64,000 nucleotides of DNA from Varanus komodoensis (Eukaryota > Chordata > Lepidosauria > Squamata > Varanidae). The notes beneath the pieces are model-generated. The model ran no database searches. It was not told where the DNA came from and worked only from the letters and a program-made list of their open reading frames with translations. The stretch covers positions 25,903,355-25,967,354 of the forward strand of contig NW_025335505.1 of the NCBI RefSeq assembly GCF_004798865.1. The letters are read 5' to 3'. How positions within the stretch are numbered: position 1 is the first letter of the stretch; each line of letters opens with the position of its first letter. The translations under genes and the position numbers were made by a program. This document shows, piece after piece, positions 22,276 to 31,860 of this stretch.

Positions 22276-24025
22276 TCATAGTGTTGTGGGCATGCAGATT
22301 GCTTTGGATGATCTCTGTGGATTCCTCCCAAATCCACAGCTCTCAATTCTAAGACAAAGGATTAATGATCCTGAATCTTTCCAGATACACTCTGCCCAGG
22401 CACATTCTCTTATAAAGGAAGTTCAAGTGATAGCTTGTCATACTGAGTAGTTGCTACACTATTTTTCTTTGAATAATATAGCCAAATGGAACATGCCTTC
22501 CTTTCTCTCTCCCTTGGCTAGGGACAATGTTGTTCAAATGGTGGCATTTGCAGAAAGAGTAGGCTGGGAGAAAGCAGAGCAACAGAGAGTTGAATGTGTG
22601 CTCTTCAAGAATTTTAGATTGCTGCCAGCTGTCCCTGTTCTAGAAGTGGGAAGCAGGAGACTTGGAGTATTAAGTTGAAAACTTCCACATGTTCACCTGT
22701 GCATTTGCAAATAAATTAATTACAAAATACCAGTAAGCCTTCAGTGATCTCACTCCAAAGGAAACCAAAGGCAACATCTCTGGAAACCAGTCAAAGGAGT
22801 GGGATATGTGTTACGATCTCATTGTGCTGTCATGCCATTGTTGTACATTGACGTAACGACCTAATGCATGGGCAAGTTGCTTGCATGGGGGGAATGCAGG
22901 ATGTTGTTCAGAAGGTGTGCAGTGGCATGTTCTGGTGGGTGATAATGGAGTTGCCATTAACACTACAGGATAGTAAGTAGGTCTGCATTGTGGTGCTGTC
23001 TCATGACTATAGGTAGGCTATTTTCCTGAAGGCACAAACAGGGTTGCAAATTTATTGTGCTATGCTACCATAAGCAAGCACTTGTTATAGTGGGACCACA
23101 GAACTCAGTGGTAAGGTTTTAAAAATCAGGTATAGTTATTAAGAATAGCAAATGTGTAATTTCCAAGTAATAGCACATCCATGAACTTTAAAGGTACATT
23201 TCCTTGTTGTAAATCAGGTTTCAAAAGTAATACATCTCCAAGTCTCGAAACATGGTATAGATGGGAATATGAGAAATTTTAATACATTCCACAGGAAACG
23301 GTATCATTTCTCTTTCAAGTGATGCCAGTGACACCAGCCTGCCATAGGCACAATTTGATTACATTCATAATATCTATATAGTTCTTCTTCAAGATTATTA
23401 AAGATTGCTAATGGAAGCATGTGTGTACCAGTCTATATAAACAAAAATACATACATATATCCAAAACTGATATAAAGCTGTCCAGTAATGTGTATTTATA
23501 GACCATGTTATTCCTTCAGAGCACATAAAATACAATATTGTGACATAAGAACATTGCACTCTCAATTACTACTAAGAGTAATGCAGAGATGCTTAGGCTC
23601 TCTGCTCCAGCTCCTGACGATCTAATGGTGCCAATAATATCACCCATAAAGAAACATTCTGCTTTATGGTTTGTAATAACAGAGAGAGATTCTGTTTTGC
23701 CTTGTGACATTTCCTGCATCTCCTTATATGTATTTTGCAAAAATATGCATGCTGGTACCAATCATCTTCTTATACCACTATGGCTGCAATACCAACATAG
23801 GGCTAAGCCCATTCACTCAATGGCAATCACTGCTGAATGCTGAATAAACAGGTAAAGGATTCTGTTGTGAATTAGTAATCTCTGGGTCAGCAATGAGGGC
23901 AGGTGTGGGGAACTTCAAGTCTGATGGCCAAATCAGGGCACCTTTCACTTGGTCCCATATCTTTCCCCCAACCACGGACTGTTTGCCATTTCCTGGCTTT
24001 GGAGCAGTTCCCTTCTAAATAGTCC
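22276..24025. other. Intergenic DNA, nothing recognised except a possible hAT-like left end
   Basis: Unique DNA without a supportable gene. Near 23900 'caggtgtggggaacttcaag' resembles a hAT-type end, with a loose inverted partner near 24371. See findings. Confidence 0.35.
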
Positions 24026-24247
24026 AATTATTATCATTATACATTAGTATCCTATCTTTTTTCCATTGGCAAGGAACCGAGGTGGCTTACAAAGATTTTC
24101 TTCAATCCTTACTGGAACCCTGTGAGGTAGGTTAGGCTGAGAGTTACCTAAAATTATCCAGTGAGCTTCATGGTCCAGTGGGAACTAGAAACTGGATCTT
24201 TCAAGTTCCAGTCCAACACACTAACCACTATACCACAGTATACAGTG
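24026..24247 (-). mobile_element. tRNA-derived SINE on the - strand
   Basis: Read on the - strand it starts 'gtggtatagtggttagtgtg', a tRNA-like head with an A-box shape. It continues through 'agctcactggataatttt' and 'ctcagcctaacctacctcac', the conserved body also seen at 41769 and 54286. Noncoding. Pol III promoters are typical of such elements, but this copy is degraded at the B box. Confidence 0.75.
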
Positions 24248-24754
24248 GTATAATGTCTCTCCTAAGGCTTAGTTACTCAGACTAGGAACATCCAGTGATG
24301 ATATGCTGTAGTTCTGGACCCACAGATTTGCCTTTGGCCCGTCCAGCACTGGAATATGTCCCCCACCCCCACAAACTTCTCCAAAATTGAATTTGACTCT
24401 CCTGTTGAAAGAGGTTCCCTATTCCCACACCCCAAATCTAGGGGTTTTATCTTTTTCTTGAAATTCAGCTATGTCTAGAGCCCTCATCTAGAAAACCCAA
24501 GGGCCACTAGTCAAATGACTGGGTAGATGCCCAACACATATACACCTTGGTGATGACCAAATAAATTGATGAATGTTAACTATGTTTTTTAAAAATAGCA
24601 TAGAGAAACCTACAATGATATCCCCAAATGTTAAAAATGCCTTCTAAGTTCCTGCCAATAGAAAGTCAGTGTCTGTTGGCTTTGGGTTACCCCAACAGTA
24701 AATTGTAGCTGCAGTAGCCTCCAGGAGCTATTTTTTAAAAAACGTTGCCATATA

Positions 24755-25265
24755 CAGTGGTATGTCGGCTCACAAATGCCTCAGTTCTTGGCCAAATTAG
24801 GTCGCAAACAGAAATTTCAGGAAAAAAAATGAAATTTTGGAAAAAATGTTCGGATGGGGAGATGGCCGCAATCACACCTGTCTTCCTGACCAAGCACGAC
24901 TGCGATTGTGCCCATCTATGGCTGTGATCATGGTTGCGCTCGGGAGGCAGGGGGAGATGGCCGTCATCATGCCCATCTTCCCTGCCCGAGTGCGACTGCC
25001 ATCGTGCCCATCTATGGCTGCGATTGTGGTCGTGCTCAAGGGGGGGGGGGGGGGGATGACCGCGATCATGCTGGGGGGGGAGATGGCCACGATCTTTGTT
25101 GTTCTTTGTCACTCTGTTTCACATTTTTGTGATAAGAAATGGTTACAGAACTGATTAACCTTATTTACACTGAACCTTATGGGGAAATTTGACTTGGCCC
25201 ACAACCAATTTGGGTCGCGACCAGAGTCATGGAACAGATTAAGTTCATGAGCCAAGGTACCACTG
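24755..25265. mobile_element. TA-flanked Tigger-like MITE, about 511 bp
   Basis: The left end 'cagtggtatgtcggctcac' pairs with the right end, read on the - strand as 'cagtggtaccttggctcat', and with an inner pair (aaattaggtcgc against gcgacccaaatt). TA borders lie at 24753-24754 and 25266-25267. The interior holds repeated 'cgcgatcatgc'-like units (for example at 24926, 24965, 25060) and long G runs. No transposase is encoded; the frames in it are shadows of low-complexity sequence. Confidence 0.75.
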
Positions 25266-26366
25266 TATACTGGTCTTGCAGGTGGCATGGGCGCTGAGTC
25301 TGTTCCAGGACATCTAGATGTTTTAGAAAACATTGTCTATATCAGAATATAAGGGTTTTCTACAGTTCCGCATACATTTATCAGGATAATGAGTTCTGAA
25401 TCCTTACTTTCATCCACATTATATATTTTAGTTGATACCTTTTGCCTTTTCTCAAAGCACTTCTATTTTCAAGAACTCTTGGGAGAATCCTCTCTGGCCT
25501 GAATGATACTATTCATTTGTCAAGTTCTTCTAAGAAATCATGCCTATTTGATACAACACAAGTGTAAGCATTTCTGCAGCATCATGGTTCATTCGTTTCT
25601 GGGTTTTTCTTCTGGGTCTGGTGGATGCAGAAAGATACAGATGGGTTTTTCATATGCTATATTTCTCTGAATGGCATTTTATCCTCTAAAGACTGCCTCT
25701 CTGCCTTGATTCCTGTTTTTTTATCTGTAGCAGTAATAATTTTAGCAACATATCCTTCAGTTACTTGTTGACCTGCTTCACTGTATATTCAGAATTAATT
25801 TGGCAGTATTCTATTTCTATTTTCTGAATTTGGTCTAAACTTTAACCCTTTGAATAATGCTGTCATCTTTTCTGCTATGCTTATGTTACACTCCCCCACC
25901 TTTGTTTGCTCTGTATTAAAGACAAATTGACCACATTATTATTAACTTTTAGTAGCTGGTTAATTCTGAAAGCTGAAGGGAATAATTAAATTTCAAAATT
26001 AATCGAAATACAACAAGGACCTGTTTCCCCAACAAGTACAATTTACTTCTTATATATCTTGCTAACAACTAATAGGATTTGAGGCTTTCAGATTATATCC
26101 TATGTAAAGTATTCTAAGCAGAAGTCATTTAGCTATACTAAATGTATTTCACTGAAACTGCATTATCTATTCATAATGTAATCATTAGCTAATAAAAACA
26201 ATCTAGTCCAGCAAACTCTTCTTGAAATCAAACCATACATTTAGATTTCTTCAGTCAAAACTGTATTTTACTTGACTATCTAATGTGTGTATGTTTTATC
26301 CTTGCATGTGAATAGAAAGTTGCCTGACATTTCAGTTTCAAATATCAAAAGGAAACTCAGTTTACA

Positions 26367-26452
26367 TTGCAATGCTATACACAGTTACAAGGGAGTAGAT
26401 CCCATAGGACTCACTGAGGCTTACTTCTGAGTAGCCATGTATAGGATTGTGA
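26367..26452. repeat. Palindromic short repeat, family P1
   Basis: A well-kept copy: 'gcaatgctatacacagttac' on the left, 'cccataggactcactgagg' in the core, 'cttacttctgagtagccatg' and 'tataggattgtgatg' on the right. The two ends are inverted copies (gcaatgctatac and gtataggattgt). Confidence 0.7.
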
Positions 26453-27604
26453 TGTTAGTTCCTAATGTCCTATTCCAAATGTCCTTCTGGGCATTTATCA
26501 GAAGCTGAAATAATCTATTGCTAAGAATAAATAACATGGAATATAATCAGAGGCCCTTTGTTGTCTTCAACAGCCTCCTGAAGACATTCACTGCTCTCTG
26601 ACATGACAGCATATGGTGCATATAAATAAATGAAAAGCCTGACAATACACTTAATGTTAATACCATTGAATTCAGTAGCAATTGGTAAGCTGGCAAGCTG
26701 TCTGCTTATAGCTACCCTGACAGAGGAAGGCTGTAATAAAGCGTATGGGTGAAAACGATTCATTGTAAGTGATAGTCTTTGAGTCTGCTTCAAAGAAGCC
26801 ATATTATTTTATTCCCAATGGATACATTAGACATTCTAACTTCTGCCCTCCATGGATATTGATAATTTATTTAAACTGCAGTAGGAAATAATCCTTATTC
26901 TTGCACTGAAGCATTTGTGTCACATCCTCAGCATTATCACTGGAATTGGCTTGGGTTACTTAGGTGGCCCCAGATAAAGTTCAGGATTTCAGGAGAACAT
27001 AATTAGGAAACTTAAAATTGCAACTTGTCAGGATTCCATTTTTAATTATATCCCTTCCTTTCGGTAACTGAGTTCTCCTCTAATGAGTCTTAACTATCAG
27101 TAATGTATAACTTCTGACAAGTAAAAGATATAGTTAATGCTTCATAACAGCTTTAAAGACTACATGACAGCTAATTATTCTCTCTCAGGCTACAGAGGCC
27201 TGCATCTTAATGTCACATCTAATGAATCACCTATCAAATGGTTACTATCATACTGAGTGTTACCACTGCATTCAAGCCAGGCACAGTTGTGGCTTATTCA
27301 CTGAAAAATGTCTTCATCTCCTTGCCCTGCTCACAATGGTAGTAATGTTGTTAAGCTATTTTCACAGCAAATACAAAGCTCTAAACTGGTTAAACATTCA
27401 CTAAACTTCTTGATTTCTAGAAAAAAAAAATAAAACAGTACTTTTTAAACCTGAAACTAAAGATATGGCATCTGCACAGTAAGTGGGCAAAGCCATAGCA
27501 CAGAATCACTGAGGGCACAAATAGGACAAAACAATGAGCAGTGTGAACTCCAGATCTGAAACAGCCTCAGACTGGAGAGGAAGCTAGATTTACAGTGGCA
27601 TTTA

Positions 27605-27668
27605 CATGCAATCCTTTCAGACATAAGCCCCATTGAGCTCAATGGGAATTATTCCCAGACAAGAGTAG
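27605..27668. repeat. Palindromic short repeat, family P1
   Basis: The core 'ccccattgagctcaatggga' is a near-perfect palindrome, followed by 'attattcccagacaagagta'. The left arm begins 'atgcaatcctttcagac'. Confidence 0.7.
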
Positions 27669-29089
27669 GGACTGTCTTATTATGGGAAAACCTTCATCAA
27701 GATTTATAAATCCATATGATTCCAAGAAGCAATTTTTAAATGGCTTATCAGAAAGGAATGCTTTCTGAATCAAAGTTATATGTAAAAATGTAATATATAT
27801 CATATACTTGTGCTTCTTGACCAAGCATGGCCATTGGCCAGCAAGCTGCCAGTGGGCAAGTTATGGTCTTAGACCACCTCCTTAAATGTTTAGCTTCTCT
27901 CTCTAGCTTTTTAAATGTGGAGGTGCAAGCAAAGGCATGCAGGCAGTATTCTATTTAATGGCTCCCAGGGCAGTTAACTTGCTCCTGCTTTTCACATTCT
28001 GGCTATTGTACCACCAATCATATTGTATCATTAAACTGTCAGCTTTAGTATTGTGGGAGGGACATTCAAATTAAGGGAAGAAGTCTCCCTTATATATCAC
28101 ACAAACATAAGAGGCAATGATGCAGAAAAGTACTCTACTGCTTCAGTATCCTAGCAACATGTATCATGTATGATTATTATTTTTTGCGCACATTTGAATT
28201 TCTTCCCAAGCAAGAACATGGCCACCACTTGTCCATCATAGCTACATTTATGCACTGCACTGCTTGCTCAACGGCCCCTTGAATGTTTGACCACATAAAG
28301 CAAAGTGATTATGCAGCTGCCCAAGTTTTAATTTACAAAAGTAAAAAACTTCTGAGGCTTTTGCTTGGCTGTACAGAATAAATCTCCAAACTAACTTATT
28401 TTCTGTAGAAAAAAGAGAAATAGAATCATTTTACAAGACTCACTTCCCACCCTAATTATTCCAAAAAGCATCTCAGGAAAAAAACTAACATTATTTGACA
28501 TAGTATGAATTTCAATCTTGAAAGCAGAATTTTCCCCTCATAAAGAAGTATGACTACCAAATCAACAACTTTGACTATTGTGTGGACACTTCTGAGGCAG
28601 TCCTTCCAGGATGTGTCTCCAGGTAAAGGTAACACTAGCTTTACTCCACATTGCCCAGATTAGCCTTCTCTTCTCCCACATTCCTTTCTTGTTCCCTGTG
28701 CCATTCTTCCCTTTAAAGATAAGCTCCCCCACCCCCTCACCCACCGCATTCTGCCAAACAAACTAAGAGTTACATTAAAAACAAAATAAAGTTTGTGCTT
28801 GTTTTGGACTTACCCAAAGCTCTTTAGAACAAGTCACTTTTCTGGGGACGGGGGAGAGGGGGACCTTCAGCTGGATCTGTTGAGAGAGGAAAAAGTTCTT
28901 GACAACCTTGGCAGCAAAGTGTACAACAATGGTCTCTAAATTCAGAAATCAACTGCTGAAGTTGGGAAAAGAAATCCTGCCATGTGTGCCAGAAAACCCT
29001 ATTTGCTTCCTGACACTGGGGTAAAACTGGAATGAATGAAAGGCAGCATAACCCAGACAGCGGGTAGAAGTTGAATTTAAACCAGGGGG

Positions 29090-29150
29090 AGCCTGTGGGC
29101 AAATTTATCTCAGTTACCTCTCTGTAAAATGGGGAAAACAAACTACTGCA
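29090..29150 (+). mobile_element. MIR/CORE-SINE-like fragment
   Basis: 'ctcagttacctctctgtaaa' followed by 'atggggaaaacaaactactg' resembles the conserved core of MIR-type SINEs ('ctcagtttcctcatctgtaaaatgggg', known from amniotes). Only the core survives. Confidence 0.5.
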
Positions 29151-29639
29151 CAGAAGGAGTGACACAATAAAGCAGGTCGGGTTGTAGGAATGTGCTGTGA
29201 ATACTGAGACGAGGATTACCACTAATTTATAGGTCATATGGGTTGTTTATCCCCTTTTTGAATGCTCATGTTAACATGCTGAGGGTGTTTGGGAGTGTCA
29301 GAAAAGCTGAGAACTCTCTCACTAGCCTGGTCTCCTAGCAGGGTCCCCCAAGGCAGGCCAAAGCTGAGACACCAACTAAAATGCACCCACCCTTTTCAGG
29401 AGTAATAGTCACATAAGCAGAAGAGAACGGATCTCAGCGATGGTGATGGGGGAGCAGAGAAGCTCCTGAAGGGCAGGTATTGGGCAGAAGTGGTAGCTAA
29501 CGGTGACACTGTTGGAGGATCTCTCACAGCCATTGGCAGTGATGCTCAAACTGACTCTTGTTAGTACTGCATTGAAGAAGGCAACTGTAAATCACGTTTG
29601 AATACTTGTGACTTTCCAAGCCCCATGATGAAGCAATCT

Positions 29640-31516
29640 AAGGTGAAACAGGAGATAGTGCCTGAAGATGAGATTCCCAAATTGGAAGGTGCTCAACCAG
29701 CTACTGGGGAAGAGCAAGGGACAGGTACACTGTCACTAATGATGCAACTAGATCAAAACTGAAAGGCAGTCTAGTAGCTTACTTGCACAGAGGTGAAAGG
29801 AAAGTCCAATGCTGCTCAATGTAGAATTTGAACATGGAACATAAGAAAAATGTATCAAGGCAAACTAGAAACCATAAAGCAAGAAATAGAACAGTTAAAC
29901 ATTGCAGTTCTTGGTGTGAGTGAACTAAAGTGGAATGGATGGAACATTTTCAGTCAGGCAAACACAACTCATTTTACTCTGGAAATTACAAACAGGCAGT
30001 AAGAGGCAATAATGCAAAGTCCGACTGAATAGTACGAATCCAAATTCTTGGAAAATCTATCAATATAACCAGCATTCAAGCCTACACTCCAAGAACAAAT
30101 AAAATTGAAAATCTTTATGCAAGTGTCCAAGAGGAATTGAAAAAAAAAGTCAAAACAATCATAGATGACTGGAATGCAAAAGTTGGAAACAAAGCAGAAT
30201 CCAGTGCTGTAGGAGAATTTGGCCTAGAGATCAGAAACAAAGCAGGAGAATGAATCACAAACTTCTGTGAAGCCAACAATCTGTTTATTACAAATACATA
30301 CCTCAGACAACCAATCAGACAAGTGTACACAAGGACATTCCCAGATGGCCAATATAGAAATCAAAAAGATTATATAGTTTAAAGTAAAAGATGGAAAGCA
30401 AGATGCCAAAACAGGTCCAGGAACAGAATGTGACTATGAGCCATTACTATATGACCAGTGCAAAGAAACAGAGAACAACAAAAGAGGAAAAACAAGAGAC
30501 CTCTTCCAGAAGATCCAGGAAATCAAGGGGAAATTCAAACCTAGATTTGGAATGCTAAAAGACAAATAGGGGGACACTGTTTCTTACAAGGACAAAATAA
30601 AGAGAAGGTGGAAACCATATAAAGAAGGAGAACCATACAGAAGAGCAGAAACGATGACAGACTCCTTCAAAGAGGGATCCTATGAGGAAGAAACTGCAAT
30701 ATCAAGGAGTGAAATTAAAGCTGCTCTGAAAACACTTGATAGGAATAAAGCACTAAAGTAGAGTAGATAATATTATCAGTAGAATAAGTCCAGATGTCAC
30801 AGACAGAATCATTTCAAATCTTAACAAGAATATGCCAACATATATGAAAAAGAGCAATAGCCCACAGACTAGAACTGTTCAGTATACATTCCAGTCACAA
30901 AGAAGGGAATGCAAAAGCATGCAGCAACTCAAATTTTATCATATATGGAGCAAGAAATGCCTGATGTTCAAGCTGGATTCTGCAAAGGAAGAGTCACTTA
31001 AGATTATATTGCAAATATATATTGGTTACTAGAGCACATCAAAGAATTTCATAAGACCAGCCTATGCTGTACGAACTACAGCAACTCCTTGACTCCTTGT
31101 GGATCACAAGGAGCTATCAATGGTCCTGAAAGAAATGGGTGTGCATTAGCATTTGATTATCCTGTCTCACTGACAAGAAGCTGATGCTGGGACAGAGCAA
31201 GGATGTTTCAATAGAGACCAAGATCAAGTTCATCCACACTATTGTGTTCCAATGATTAGCTGTGGCTATGAACGCTGGACAAAGAAGAAAGCTCACAGGA
31301 AGAAAACTGATACCGTTGAAACATGGTGCTGGAGGAGGGCTTTGAGAATATCCTTGACTGACAGAAAGATGAACAGGTGGGTCCTAGATCAAATCAATCC
31401 AGAACTTTCCCTAGCAGGAAAAATGACAAAACTAAAGCTATCATACTTCAGGTAAGATTCACTGGAGAAGACAATAATCCTAGTGAAAGTTAAAGTAAGA
31501 AGAGGAGGAAGACCAA
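29640..31516 (+). mobile_element. Old RTE-clade LINE related to BovB, decayed
   Basis: Recognisable in pieces. The leader 'cctgaagatgagattcccaa' corresponds to 'ccggaagatgagcccctcag' of the BovB at 2190. Endonuclease traces are DDWNAKVGN, GEFGLEIRNKAGE and PDGQYRNQKDYIV. Near the end, GYERWTKKKAHRKKTDTVE, WCWRRALRISLTDRK and INPELSLAGKMTKLKLSYF match the BovB C terminus. Stops and frameshifts are frequent, and much of the RT core is missing or unreadable. Divergence from the nearby BovB copies is far larger than among those copies, so this belongs to an older RTE lineage. Confidence 0.8.
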
Positions 31517-31524
31517 GGTTTATT

Positions 31525-31765
31525 TGTTAGTTACACTGCTATGTAAGGGGGAAATCCTTCAATATGGATGGATTCACATAACATGCGATTGCCTTTGAAA
31601 AGTGCATGAACTTCAATGGTGCAAAATTCCACCACCGCGAGATTGCTGGCTGGATGATTGCCTAGGATGATTCCCTCAATGAAGGGGAAGTACGAGCTGA
31701 AGGTGCAGGATGGCAGCTCAAAATTGACAGGCAAATGGTCAAAGATCATCTAGTTGGACTAAATG
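31525..31765. other. Unassigned protein-like stretch
   Basis: Read on + from about 31573, the frame gives FEKCMNFNGAKFHHREIAGW and, after one TAG, DDSLNEGEVRAEGAGWQLK and VKDHL. The opposite strand is also open for 72 codons (31749-31531). I do not recognise the family. It could be the 5' part of the CR1 that follows, the end of the preceding RTE, or a processed pseudogene. Confidence 0.25.
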
Positions 31766-31774
31766 AGTTCAAAT

Positions 31775-31860
31775 TAATTTTATTTATTATTTATTACACT
31801 TATATACCACTCCATAGCCCACGGGCTCTACAGGGCCCAATAAAGTCCATCCTAGAGTCA
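31775..31860 (-). mobile_element. Short inverted LINE-tail-like fragment
   Basis: 'tatttattatttattacact', 'tatataccactccatag' and 'cacgggctctacagggc' look like the reverse complement of a 'ggcggtatataagt...aaataaata' LINE or SINE tail. Too short to assign to a family with confidence. Confidence 0.4.

Larger units (their letters stand above)
25268..29089. other. Intergenic DNA, mostly unique
   Basis: A long AT-rich stretch. I recognise only two palindromic P1 copies (26367-26452, 27605-27668). Frames at 26521-26802 (-) and 28824-29237 (-) lack families. No exon pair with compatible splice sites found. Confidence 0.4.

Noticed and set aside
22040-22450. 136-codon + strand frame
   Set aside because: Mostly the antisense of the CR1 reverse transcriptase on the - strand.
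28824-29237. 137-codon frame on the - strand
   Set aside because: No homology recognised, no splice or promoter context, and part of it is the reverse of a MIR-like SINE core.
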